From: Ectothiorhodospiraceae bacterium
GTDB lineage: Bacteria; Pseudomonadota; Gammaproteobacteria; Nitrococcales; Aquisalimonadaceae
Direction: 5' to 3'
NCBI GenBank assembly: GCA_003565775.1
Contig: PXAT01000048.1
Coordinates: 1-62,208 of the forward strand
Length of the DNA: 62,208 nucleotides
Shown: positions 16,397 through 26,442 of the stretch, piece after piece
Numbering within the stretch: position 1 is the first letter of the stretch
Layout: every line of letters begins with the position of its first letter
Notes under the pieces: model-generated
The model's input: only the letters and a program-made list of their open reading frames with translations
Databases searched by the model: none
Told to the model about the DNA's origin: nothing
Position numbers and translations under genes: made by a program

Positions 16397-18584
16397 GCGG
16401 ATCAACGTCCAGCGACCAGCGCACCTTGCGCGCCGTGGGCAGGCCGGGCAGGGCAGGACTCAGCCGTCCGAGAAACCGCTGCAATGCCAACCGATCCGGT
16501 GACTGCAGCAGTAACTGGGCGCGATAGCGGCCGGCACGGCGTTCCATCGGCGCCGGCACCGGACCGAGAAGGGCGACGGGCGATGGATTCAGGTTTTCGG
16601 CCAGTTGCCGCGCCTGTTCCAGAAACTGCCGCGGTCGATCCGCGGCCGGCGCTTCGGCCCGCAGTAGGGCGAGATGGCCGCAAGGTGGCAAGCCCACCTG
16701 TTCCCGCTCGCCGAGAGCGTCCTCCGCGAAAGCCCGGTAACCATCGCGCAACAGGCGGGTCAGCAGCGGGTTCTCCGGATGATGAGTCTGCAGGAAAACC
16801 TCGCCCGGACGGTTCGCCCGTCCCGCCCGTCCGGCGACCTGAACAATCAACTGGGCCATCCTTTCCGTGGCCCGGAAATCGGCACCGAACAGCCCCTGAT
16901 CGCAGTCCAGGATGCCGACCAGGCTGACGTCCGGCAGATCGTGGCCCTTGGCCAGCATCTGCGTCCCGATCAGGATCCGGGAGCGGCCGCTGTGTGCGTC
17001 TTCCAGCAAGGATTCCATGGCCCCGCGGCGGCGGGTCGTGTCACGGTCGATGCGACTCGTCGTCTGGTCGGGAAACAGCGCGTTGAGAGAGGATTCCAGG
17101 CGTTCGGTACCCTGGCCCACGGTGTGCAGCGAAGTGCTGCCACAATCGCCGCATCGGGTATCGGCGGGTCGTTCGTAGCCGCAGTGATGGCAGCGCATGC
17201 GCCCGGCTGCGCGGTGGTAGGTCAGACGGGCGTCGCAACGAGCGCATTCGGCCACTGCGCCGCAATCGCGGCACAGCAGAACCGGTGCGAAGCCGCGACG
17301 GTTGAGAAACAGCAGCGCCTGGCCATCGGCCTCCAGATGGCGCCTCATCTGACGGATCAGTTCCGGCGAAAGGCCGGCATCGAGCGGCTGTCCGCGCAAG
17401 TCGAGCAGGTGGACGGTCGGTGGTTGCGCAACCCCGGCGCGACGGTTCAGCTGGAGCGTCCGATAGCGTCCCTGCCGTGCGTTGTGCAGGCTTTCCAGTG
17501 ACGGCGTCGCCGAACCCAGGATCAGCGGGATGCCGTGCTGGCGGGCGCGCACCGCGGCCAGATCGCGCGCATGGTAGCGGAAGCCGTCCTGCTGCTTGTA
17601 GGAAAGGTCATGTTCCTCGTCGACCACGATCAGGCCGGGCCGCGCCAGCGGTGTAAACAACGCGGAGCGGGTGCCGATCACGACCGCGGCCTCACCGTCA
17701 CGGGCCGCCAGCCAGGCGCGTGCGCGCTCGCCCTCCGAAAGACCGGAATGCATGACGGCCAGATTGGGACCGAGGCGCTCGCGGAAGCGCTGCAGCAATT
17801 GCGGCGTCAGGCCGATCTCCGGTACCAGAACCAGGGCCTGCAGGCCGCGATCGAGCACCGCCTGGAGCGCCGCCAGATAGACTTCGGTCTTGCCGCTGCC
17901 GGTGATGCCGTCGACCAGAAAAACCGTGGCCGTGCCGAGACCATCCCGGATTGCATCCACCGCGGCGGACTGGTCCGGATTCAGCTCCGGCGCTGTGGTC
18001 TTCCGGGCGTTCTCGCCGGCCGCCATGCCGAGCCCGAGCAGTTCCTTGTCCACCAGTTGGCGCAGGGCGCCGCGCCAGTCGCCGTCCAGATCCTGCAACT
18101 CGGCTGCGGTAGCGGTGCCACCAAGTGTCATGATGCGTCGCAGGACCGCGGCCTGACGTGGTGCCCGGCGCTCGAGACGCGCTGCTGTCGCCGCGTCCCA
18201 GTTGTCCGGAAGGTGCCAGGCATTGGTGGTCTTTGGCGCCGGCCACTGGCCGCGACGCAGGCCCGTGGGCAGACATCCGGCCAGTACATCGCCGATCGGA
18301 TGGTGGTAATAACGCGCCGCCCATTGCGCCAGAGCCAGTGATTCCGCGTCCAGTAACGGGCTCGTGTCGAGGATCGCCTTTGCTGGGCGCAAACGATGTG
18401 CCGGGTGCTGACTGGCGCTGGCGATACCGGTAATGATGCCGATGTCCTGACGGGGGCCGAGCGGCACACGCACGCGGGCGCCAACGGTCGGTGCGGGGCC
18501 GTCATTGGTCGGTAACAGGTAATCCAGCGGCCCGGGGAACGGACCGGGGACGGCCACCTGCAGAATGGATGCTTCGGTTTCCAC
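16383..18584 (-). CDS. priA: Primosomal replication restart helicase PriA
   Basis: The 733-residue superfamily 2 helicase has an N-terminal 3'-DNA-binding domain, Walker A GITGSGKTEVYL, DEEH box (LIVVDEEHDLSYKQ), and eight zinc-binding cysteines between about residues 435 and 480 (LLCRDCGAVAECARCDARL ... CHHCG ... CGDCGS). The motif GTQMLAKGHDLPDVSLVGIL belongs to helicase motif V. PriA reloads the replisome at stalled forks. The start is GTG. Two DnaA-box-like sequences lie about 40 bases upstream. The last codons and stop lie in or beside a degenerate repeat terminus. Confidence 0.96.
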   Translation of the reverse strand: METEASILQVAVPGPFPGPLDYLLPTNDGPAPTVGARVRVPLGPRQDIGIITGIASASQHPAHRLRPAKAILDTSPLLDAESLALAQWAARYYHHPIGDVLAGCLPTGLRRGQWPAPKTTNAWHLPDNWDAATAARLERRAPRQAAVLRRIMTLGGTATAAELQDLDGDWRGALRQLVDKELLGLGMAAGENARKTTAPELNPDQSAAVDAIRDGLGTATVFLVDGITGSGKTEVYLAALQAVLDRGLQALVLVPEIGLTPQLLQRFRERLGPNLAVMHSGLSEGERARAWLAARDGEAAVVIGTRSALFTPLARPGLIVVDEEHDLSYKQQDGFRYHARDLAAVRARQHGIPLILGSATPSLESLHNARQGRYRTLQLNRRAGVAQPPTVHLLDLRGQPLDAGLSPELIRQMRRHLEADGQALLFLNRRGFAPVLLCRDCGAVAECARCDARLTYHRAAGRMRCHHCGYERPADTRCGDCGSTSLHTVGQGTERLESSLNALFPDQTTSRIDRDTTRRRGAMESLLEDAHSGRSRILIGTQMLAKGHDLPDVSLVGILDCDQGLFGADFRATERMAQLIVQVAGRAGRANRPGEVFLQTHHPENPLLTRLLRDGYRAFAEDALGEREQVGLPPCGHLALLRAEAPAADRPRQFLEQARQLAENLNPSPVALLGPVPAPMERRAGRYRAQLLLQSPDRLALQRFLGRLSPALPGLPTARKVRWSLDVDPQEML

Positions 18585-18620
18585 GCGGCAAGCCTAACCG
18601 ATCGAGAGGACGGTGCGGGC

Positions 18621-18641
18621 TGTGGATAAGTCTGTGGATGA
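18621..18641 (-). promoter_or_regulatory. Two DnaA boxes upstream of priA
   Basis: TGTGGATAA is the exact complement of the consensus DnaA box TTATCCACA, and TGTGGATGA, one mismatch away, follows with 12-base periodicity. They lie in the divergent gap between priA and the TIGR02444 gene. DnaA could regulate priA here; I see no other origin features. Confidence 0.45.
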
Positions 18642-18854
18642 ATTGTCGATGCCGTGCCCTGTGCCGCCCGGATGCGACGCAAGATCGGGTGCAAGTTTGG
18701 TCGACGGCAATAATCATTAGCCAATACAGTAACCTGCCGGGATTCCTGTCGGGCGGGTGCGCGCTGTCACCGATGCAGGCACTATCCGTGACAGAGGCCG
18801 GTCTGTGAATAAGATCACAATTCCGAAGAGACACCGTGGGGTGCGAGGTTATCA

Positions 18855-19436
18855 ATGAGGGTGCAGGAACCGGCGACAGTCCATGACTGGTGGCAGTTGA
18901 TGGTGGACCTGTACCAGCAGCCGGGTATCGCCGGCCACAGCCTGTATTGTCAGCAGCAGATGCAGCTTAGCGTCACCGCCATGCTGACCGTGATACTGCT
19001 GGGCGTTCATGGCCAGGGTGCGATTCGACCGACGCCGGCTGCTGCCCTGGCGGCGGAAACCGAAGCCTGGCAAGCCGATGTGCTGCGGCCGCTGCGGCGT
19101 GCCCGGGACGGAATCAAGCGGCATCTGAGCGGTGTGGGGTCATCGGATACGGCGCTGGTCGCCCTGCGGCAGGAAATTCTCGAGCAGGAACTGGCCGCCG
19201 AACGCCTCGAACAGCAGGTGGTGCTGCGCCATGTCGGCGCGTCCGGGGCGATGGTGCCGGCGTCCGATCCGCTGGCGGATGCCGCTTCCGGTCTGGCTCG
19301 TTACCTTCTGGCACGGGGCTGTTCGCCGGACCTGACCGCACGTCAGGCGCTTTGCATGCTGCTGAGCGCGGCCTTGCCGGATTACGACGGACTGCATCTG
19401 ACTCGGGTGTTCGATCTTGCCCTGCGCATTGGCTGA
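18855..19436 (+). CDS. TIGR02444/DUF2390 family protein
   Basis: The 193-residue soluble protein begins with an aromatic segment (VHDWWQLMVDLYQQPGIAGHSLYCQQQM) and continues with GVHGQGAIRP-type text seen in TIGR02444/DUF2390 proteins of gammaproteobacteria. It is mainly alpha-helical, with a heptad-rich stretch in the middle (about 95-125). No catalytic motif is seen and the function is unknown. It is divergent from priA across 270 bases holding the DnaA-box pair. Confidence 0.75.
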   Translation: MRVQEPATVHDWWQLMVDLYQQPGIAGHSLYCQQQMQLSVTAMLTVILLGVHGQGAIRPTPAAALAAETEAWQADVLRPLRRARDGIKRHLSGVGSSDTALVALRQEILEQELAAERLEQQVVLRHVGASGAMVPASDPLADAASGLARYLLARGCSPDLTARQALCMLLSAALPDYDGLHLTRVFDLALRIG

Positions 19437-19462
19437 CGGCGGTCGCGGTCGGTCTGGCAGAG

Positions 19463-19503
19463 CAAAAAAAACGCCCGCCGGAAGAACTCCCGGCGGGCGT
19501 TCG
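19463..19503 (-). terminator. Terminator of the pnt operon
   Basis: Read on the minus strand, a perfect 10-bp GC-rich stem (CCGGCGGGCG with its complement) is followed by eight T. It ends the pntAA-pntAB-pntB transcript and lies in the gap before the convergent TIGR02444 gene. Confidence 0.92.
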
Positions 19504-19520
19504 GGGACGTCGAACGACGT

Positions 19521-20930
19521 CTACAGTTCCTTGACGGCCGCCACCATCTTGTTGGCCATCTGCGAACCGTCACCGAAGACCAGTCGCGTGTTTTCGGCGA
19601 AGAACAGGGCGTTCTCCACACCGGAGAAGCCGGTGCCGCGACCGCGCTTGATCACCAGCACATTCTCGGCCTCGTCGACGTTGAGGATCGGCATGCCATA
19701 GATCGGGCTGCTTTCATCGTTCTTGGCTGCCGGATTCACCACGTCGTTGGCACCAATGACGAGGACCACGTCGGTCAGTTTGAACTCCTCGTTGATCTCT
19801 TCCATGTCGTGGATGAGGTCATAGGGAACACCGGCCTCGGCCAGCAGCACGTTCATGTGCCCCGGCATGCGTCCGGCCACCGGATGGATCGCGAATTTCA
19901 CCTCGACGTCGCGTTCCTGCAGCAACTGCACCAGTTCCCAGATCTTGTGCTGAGCCTGCGCCACCGCCATGCCGTAACCCGGCACGATGACCACGCGTTC
20001 GGCGTAGGCCATCATGTAGGCGGCATCCTCGGGGCCGACTTCCTTCATTTCGCCTTCCGGGCCTTCGGCGGCTGCACCGCCCTTGGTGCCGAAGCCGCTG
20101 AACAGCACATTGCTGATCGGCCGGTTCATGGCCTTCGCCATGAGATGGGTGAGCAGCATGCCGGCGGCACCGACCACGGTGCCGGCGATGATCAGTGCCG
20201 GATTGGCCAGCACGTAACCCTTGAAGCCCACGGCGAGGCCGGTCAGGGCGTTGAACAGCGAGATCACCACGGGCATGTCGGCGCCGCCGATCGGCACCGT
20301 CATGCACACGCCGAACACCAGCGCCAGCAGGAAGAACAGGGCGATCGGGAAGACACCACCGGTAAACAGCACCCAGATGCCGGTCAGGACGAGGGCCGCG
20401 AACAGCACGATGTTGACGATCTGCTGGGCTGGCACCAGTGAGTTGCGACTGAGGCGTCCGTCCAGCTTGGCCCAGGCGACCAGCGAACCGGAAAAGGCCA
20501 CGGTGCCGATCAGACCACCCAGCACTGCCAGCACGGCGACGTCAGCGCCCAACTGCTGGTGCACCGACTGCAGGCCGCTTTCCACCAGGTCGCGTTGCGC
20601 GACCAGCAGATAGACCGCGGCGATGGCGCCGGCAGAACCGCCGCCCATGCCGTTGTACAGCGCCACCATCTGCGGCATGTCGGTCATCGCGACCTTCTTG
20701 CCGGAACTCCAGGCGATGCCGCCGCCAATGGCAAGGGCGATGATGATCAGCACATAGTTGCTGAACCCGGTGATGCCCGGATAGAAGAAGGTGACCACTG
20801 TGGCCACGATCATGCCGACACCGGCCCAGAGTACGCCGGTGCGCGCCGTTTTCGGCGAGCTCATGCCCTTGAGGCCGACGATGAAAAGGACGGCGGCGAC
20901 GAAATAACTCAGTTGAATGATTGTCTGCAT
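19521..20930 (-). CDS. pntB: NAD(P) transhydrogenase subunit beta
   Basis: The 469-residue protein has about nine membrane segments (domain II) and a C-terminal NADP(H)-binding domain III with the signature VPGYGMAVAQAQHKIWEL and the loop VLVIGANDVVNPAA. It works with the two alpha subunits as a proton-driven transhydrogenase, making NADPH from NADH at the inner membrane. It is the last gene of the three-gene operon, 12 bases after pntAB. Confidence 0.96.
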   Translation of the reverse strand: MQTIIQLSYFVAAVLFIVGLKGMSSPKTARTGVLWAGVGMIVATVVTFFYPGITGFSNYVLIIIALAIGGGIAWSSGKKVAMTDMPQMVALYNGMGGGSAGAIAAVYLLVAQRDLVESGLQSVHQQLGADVAVLAVLGGLIGTVAFSGSLVAWAKLDGRLSRNSLVPAQQIVNIVLFAALVLTGIWVLFTGGVFPIALFFLLALVFGVCMTVPIGGADMPVVISLFNALTGLAVGFKGYVLANPALIIAGTVVGAAGMLLTHLMAKAMNRPISNVLFSGFGTKGGAAAEGPEGEMKEVGPEDAAYMMAYAERVVIVPGYGMAVAQAQHKIWELVQLLQERDVEVKFAIHPVAGRMPGHMNVLLAEAGVPYDLIHDMEEINEEFKLTDVVLVIGANDVVNPAAKNDESSPIYGMPILNVDEAENVLVIKRGRGTGFSGVENALFFAENTRLVFGDGSQMANKMVAAVKEL

Positions 20931-20942
20931 GCCCGGCCTCCC

Positions 20943-21236
20943 TTATTTTGCGTCCGGCTTGCTGCTCTTGAACATCTCGAGCATGCGTTCCGTGACCACG
21001 TATCCGCCCACCGCATTGCCGGCGCCGAGCAGGACGGCGATGAAGCCGATCAGCTGTTCCAGCGGCGTGTCCGCATGACCCAGCGCGATCATCGCACCGA
21101 TCACCACGATGCCGTGGATGAAGTTGGAGCCGGACATCAGCGGGGTATGCAGAATGACCGGAACGCGGGAGATCACTTCATAGCCCGCCACGGCGGCGAG
21201 CATGAAGATATAGAGCGCCGTGAATCCCTCGATCAT
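20943..21236 (-). CDS. pntAB: NAD(P) transhydrogenase alpha subunit, membrane part
   Basis: The 97-residue protein carries about three membrane segments and the motif HTPLMSGSNFIHGIV conserved in the domain II part of PntA. As in Rhodospirillum rubrum, the alpha chain is split into a soluble NAD(H)-binding protein and this small membrane protein. Its start overlaps the pntAA stop by four bases. Confidence 0.93.
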   Translation of the reverse strand: MIEGFTALYIFMLAAVAGYEVISRVPVILHTPLMSGSNFIHGIVVIGAMIALGHADTPLEQLIGFIAVLLGAGNAVGGYVVTERMLEMFKSSKPDAK

Positions 21237-22366
21237 TTCTTGTCTCCTTCCAGGCGTTCACGCGTGGGGCCGTGCTTGATGTTACCGTCATGGGTCAGAC
21301 AGCTGTCGGCCTGGACCTGATCGTCCCAGTCCAGTGCCAGCTCGCCGTCCTTCACGATCAGCGTCAGCAGGTTGTAGAGATTGCGGGCATACATTTCGCT
21401 GGCGTGCTGACACAGCGCACTGGGCACGTTCTTCGGTCCGTGAATGATCACGCCATTGTGATCCACGTCCTTGCCCGCCTTGGTCAGCTCGCAATTGCCG
21501 CCGGTCTCGGCAGCCAGATCGACAATCACCGCCCCGCGCTTCATGCGCTCGACGGTGGCCTGGTCGATGATCTTCGGTGCCTCGCGGCCGGGGATGGCGG
21601 CCGTGGTGATCACGGCATCGGCCTTGGCGATGTGATTCGCCAGTACCTCGGCCTGTTTCTTCTTCTCGTCCTCGGTCAGTTCACGGGCGTAACCGCCTTC
21701 ACCCTCGGCCTTGACCCCGGTTTCGATGAACTTGCCGCCAAGGGACTGAATCTGTTCCTTGGTGGCGCTGCGAACGTCATAGGCCTCGACGATCGCGCCA
21801 AGGCGCTTGGCCGTGGCAATTGCCTGCAGGCCGGCAACGCCGGCCCCGATCACGACCACGCGGGACGGCTTGATGGTGCCGGCGGCGGTGGTCAGCATCG
21901 GGAACAGTCGCGGACTCAGGTTGGCTGCCAGCAGAACTGCCTTGTAACCGGAAATCGATGCCTGGGATGACAGCGCGTCGATGGCCTGAGCGCGGGAGAT
22001 CCGCGGCACCAGTTCCATGGAAAAGGCAGTGATGCGGTTTTTGGTGAGTGCCTTGATCCGGGTGTCGCCCTCGTAGGGCGTGAGGAAACCCATCAGGACC
22101 GAGCCTTCCGGCAGCTTGCCGGCCTCCTCCACTGTCGGCGGTCGCACCTTCAAGGTCACATCCGCTTTCTTGTAGAGCTGATCGGCGGTCTTGGCGATTT
22201 TGACGCCCTCGTAATCTGCGTCCTCGAAGCCGCTCTCGACGCCGGCGCCCTGCTCCAGCACCAGTTGCACACCCAGCTTTTCGTATTGCTTCACCAGGCT
22301 GGGCACGAGCGCCACCCGACGCTCTCCCTGCAGTGTTTCCTTCGGTATGGCGACTGTGATCGGCAT
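21233..22366 (-). CDS. pntAA: NAD(P) transhydrogenase alpha subunit, soluble NAD-binding part
   Basis: The 377-residue protein is domain I of transhydrogenase, related to alanine dehydrogenase. It begins with PITVAIPKETLQGERRVALVP and carries the NAD fold VVVIGAGVAGLQAIATAKRLGA and the flexible loop near RELTEDEKKKQ. I prefer the second start codon, an ATG, because GGAGG lies eight bases before it. The in-frame GTG six bases upstream would leave no spacing. Confidence 0.94.
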   Translation of the reverse strand: MPITVAIPKETLQGERRVALVPSLVKQYEKLGVQLVLEQGAGVESGFEDADYEGVKIAKTADQLYKKADVTLKVRPPTVEEAGKLPEGSVLMGFLTPYEGDTRIKALTKNRITAFSMELVPRISRAQAIDALSSQASISGYKAVLLAANLSPRLFPMLTTAAGTIKPSRVVVIGAGVAGLQAIATAKRLGAIVEAYDVRSATKEQIQSLGGKFIETGVKAEGEGGYARELTEDEKKKQAEVLANHIAKADAVITTAAIPGREAPKIIDQATVERMKRGAVIVDLAAETGGNCELTKAGKDVDHNGVIIHGPKNVPSALCQHASEMYARNLYNLLTLIVKDGELALDWDDQVQADSCLTHDGNIKHGPTRERLEGDKK

Positions 22367-22479
22367 CGGCACCCCTCCGCGTTGTTGTTGGCGCGTTTTG
22401 CCCAGTGTAGGGCGGTGGCAGGCGAATGTCGTCCCGCGATGACGGAGGGCCCGTCAGGCGGGCCTCGGTCCGCAGCATG

Positions 22480-22648
22480 CTGCGCCGCGTCAAGGCACTT
22501 AGGTTAAAAGACGTGGTCCGACTTTGAAAGCCGGCTTCGCCGGCGGTCCCGGAGATCGTGCATGCACCTTGCCGGCCGGGCCTGGTCATCATCTTGAAAC
22601 GATTGCCTTTTATACCTGGTTCTGGAATAACTTGTGCAGGACTGGGGT
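22480..22648. other. Gene-free stretch upstream of repeat copy 3
   Basis: From the pnt promoter region to copy 3 there is no plausible gene. A piece at about 22528-22590 (AAGCCGGCTTCGCCGGCGGT, then CCCGGAGATC) resembles the extra block of repeat copy 2 and may be decayed repeat material. AT-rich sequence before 22649 could hold a promoter, but no good hexamer pair is seen. Confidence 0.4.
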
Positions 22649-22925
22649 TTAAGGAAACGCTGAAGTATTCCCGCGTCTGCGCCCGAGACCGGTTCTGGTC
22701 ATCTGGCAAGGCGCGGTGCCGGTCCGGTAGTGGTTATACCGGGCCGGTGGCGCAGCACAGCCAGGGGCCAGAACCGGCCGGGGTCTTCGACTTGGGCCGC
22801 ATTTTCCCCGACTGCTGTGTTGCGCTGCTTGACCGCAGAATGACTGCGGCACTGCGCAGCGCGCCTTGCCTCGGAGAAAATGCGGACGCCAGCGCAGGCG
22901 CGCGAAAACTTCAGCGCTTCCTTGA
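22649..22925 (+). repeat. Dispersed TIR element, copy 3 (core A, complete)
   Basis: This is a complete 277-base copy. It starts TTAAGGAAACGCTGAAGTAT and ends with the imperfect inverted form CTTCAGCGCTTCCTTGA. The inverted repeats cover about 31 bases closely and continue as an imperfect match through GGCAAGGCGCG on both sides. The core matches copies 1 and 7. No protein is encoded. Confidence 0.85.
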
Positions 22926-22996
22926 GGAAACGCTGATCTGTTCCGGCGTCTGCGCCCGAGCCCGGTTTCGGTCACCCGGCTCGGGGTTACCTTGAG
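22922..22996 (+). repeat. Truncated TIR element abutting copy 3
   Basis: Immediately after copy 3, and sharing its TTGA terminus, the sequence restarts as TTGAGGAAACGCTGATCTGT and continues through the CGCCCGAGCCCGG segment. It then collapses to ACCTTGAGG. It looks like an internally deleted or one-ended copy inserted at the terminus of copy 3. Confidence 0.65.
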
Positions 22997-23086
22997 GAAG
23001 AGATCGCGAAAGGGAGAATCCTGCATCCGGGCCACGCCACGGTGGTCGGCGCAGACCAGGTGGGTGGTGAGACGGGAGGAACGAGC

Positions 23087-23698
23087 GTGATTCGTGCCAG
23101 TAACCAGATCCTGCGAACCGATATCTCCGGCATGCCGCTGGAGTGGATCAATTGTGAAGAGGCGGTTCGGCTCTATCATTTGGGCCAGGTGGTCTATACC
23201 TGCGGCAATGTGCTGTATCGCATGCGCGGCGGACACTCGGCACGGACCGGCTTGCGCAGCATCGTTGATCTCAATTCCATCATCGCCACCGAGGGCGCGA
23301 TGCAAGCGCGGCTCAAGGGGCGCGTCGGGTATACCCCGCCACTCGACAACAAGGCGCTGTTCCGCCGCGACGATCATCTGTGTCTCTACTGTGGTGAGCG
23401 GTTCGGCAACAGCCAGCTCTCCCGCGACCACGTCACTCCGATCAGCCAGCATGGTCAGGACATCTGGAACAACGTCGTGACCTCCTGCAAGCGTTGCAAC
23501 AACGAGAAGGCGGGGCGCACCCCCGAACAGGCCGGCATGGCGCTGCTTGCGGTCCCGTTCACGCCGACGCATGCCGAGTATGTTTATCTCAAGGGACGGC
23601 GCATTCTCGCTGATCAGATGGAGTTCCTGCGTGCGCACTTTCCGCGCCGCAGTCGACTGCGTGATCGCCTGTCGGCGTTCGCGGTTGACGACGACTGA
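23087..23698 (+). CDS. HNH endonuclease family protein
   Basis: The protein of about 203 residues has a C-terminal HNH domain, CLYCGERFGNSQLSRDHVTPIS...NNVVTSCKRCNNEKAGRTPEQAG. It carries two CxxC zinc pairs and the DHV..N..H-like core. The N-terminal part (DISGMPLEWINCEEAVRLYHLGQVVYTCG) is conserved in chromosomal HNH proteins of gammaproteobacteria. The GTG start is chosen because GGGAGGAA lies about eight bases upstream. The function is unknown. No intron, phage or restriction partner is nearby. Confidence 0.83.
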   Translation: MIRASNQILRTDISGMPLEWINCEEAVRLYHLGQVVYTCGNVLYRMRGGHSARTGLRSIVDLNSIIATEGAMQARLKGRVGYTPPLDNKALFRRDDHLCLYCGERFGNSQLSRDHVTPISQHGQDIWNNVVTSCKRCNNEKAGRTPEQAGMALLAVPFTPTHAEYVYLKGRRILADQMEFLRAHFPRRSRLRDRLSAFAVDDD

Positions 23699-23715
23699 AT
23701 GCGCGCGGCAGGCGC

Positions 23716-23745
23716 TTGACCGTGCACCATCGCCGAGCGTATTTT
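23716..23745 (+). promoter_or_regulatory. Sigma-70-type promoter ahead of the putative leu leader
   Basis: TTGACC and TATTTT are separated by 18 bases. The predicted transcription start would fall within a few bases of the leader ATG at 23753. Confidence 0.45.
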
Positions 23746-23752
23746 CATAAAT

Positions 23753-23809
23753 ATGACTATGTCCGTGTTTCTGAACGAGGTTCTGCGACTGCTGCACCCG
23801 GCTTCCTGA
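23753..23809 (+). CDS. Putative leucine leader peptide of leuA
   Basis: A short frame encodes MTMSVFLNEVLRLLHPAS, with four CTG leucine codons among residues 7-14, two of them adjacent. It lies between a promoter and leuA. A hairpin (CCCGGCTTCC, TGA, GGGAGGTCGGG) overlaps its end and stop codon. This is the layout of a transcription-attenuation leader, but I cannot find a convincing T-tract terminator, and leader and gene are about 210 bases apart. It may be leaderless, since no ribosome binding site is seen. Confidence 0.4.
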   Translation: MTMSVFLNEVLRLLHPAS

Positions 23810-23875
23810 GGGAGGTCGGGCTGTTCGCGTTCCAACCCGTTAATTTCGTTAAACACGGATTCTCCCGATGACTGA

Positions 23876-25741
<1,866 letters not shown>

Positions 25742-25743
25742 CA

Positions 25744-26136
25744 ATGACCGGACCGGCATCGACCCCGGGGTTTCTGGCCGATCTCGGTCTGTTGTTCCGG
25801 CCGGTGTATACCGCCGTGGACGCCGCCCGGCTTGCCCGAATCAGTGCGCGTCTCGTGATGTTGATGGCCGCGGTGGTCGCCGCACTGGCAGTGCTGGTCG
25901 GCAACACCGCCGGCCTGCTTGAGGCCACGCTGGTGGTCGCGCTCGCCTTTGCCGCCGGCTGGTTCGCCAGTCGCATCGCTGCCGTGCTTTTGACGCTTTT
26001 GATGGCGCTTGGCATCGCCACCGGCCTCGGCACCGGCGCCGCCCTAGCGGGTCTGCTGTTCCAGGTTGCCGTGTTCGGTGTCTGCCTGCGGCTGACCGAA
26101 GGGGTGTTCCGCCAACGGCGCATTGAGACCGCCTGA
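25744..26136 (+). CDS. Small membrane protein of unknown function
   Basis: This 130-residue protein starts two bases after the leuA stop, so it is probably co-translated. It has about three hydrophobic segments (roughly 38-57, 60-85, 88-115) and basic ends. I recognise no family. Codon use looks like that of its neighbours. Its stop is followed 18 bases later by repeat copy 4. Confidence 0.6.
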   Translation: MTGPASTPGFLADLGLLFRPVYTAVDAARLARISARLVMLMAAVVAALAVLVGNTAGLLEATLVVALAFAAGWFASRIAAVLLTLLMALGIATGLGTGAALAGLLFQVAVFGVCLRLTEGVFRQRRIETA

Positions 26137-26153
26137 CCACGTTATAGGTCTGC

Positions 26154-26432
26154 TCAAGGAGCCATTATCTGTTTCTAGGCGGCTCGCATTCGGGCTTCGA
26201 TGCCGATCGGCCGGATGCCGGCTCCGGAACCGCCGTGAACCCATCCCTGGGGGCTTGACGATCGCGTCCCTGCGATCGACATTCCTCCGCCGGCATCCGC
26301 CCGCTCGGCTTGATGTCGGTGGCTCATCCGGGCAGCACGGCTTCGACCCCGGCCCGAGTTCGGCGCTGCGCCTTGCCAGATGGCCATAACCGGTCTCGGC
26401 GCAAACGTGCGAATTGATCAGGGTTTCCTTAA
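26154..26432 (-). repeat. Dispersed TIR element, copy 4 (core B, complete)
   Basis: This 279-base block fills most of the gap between the small membrane protein and xni. One end reads TCAAGGAGCCATTATCTG, a degenerate terminus. The other is the intact inverted terminus TTTCCTTAA preceded by GAGACC-type sequence. The core matches copy 2 (GGATGCCGGCTCCGGAACC, CATTCCTCCGCCGGCATCC). The TTAA end lies only ten bases before the xni start codon. Confidence 0.75.
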
Positions 26433-26442
26433 ACTCCCGCCC

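Noticed and set aside
18600-18860. Replication origin at the DnaA boxes
   Set aside because: Only two boxes, no AT-rich unwinding region, and no dnaA, dnaN or gyrB nearby.
23087-23698. Homing endonuclease or restriction enzyme
   Set aside because: The HNH protein is free-standing, not in an intron or intein, and has no methyltransferase partner.
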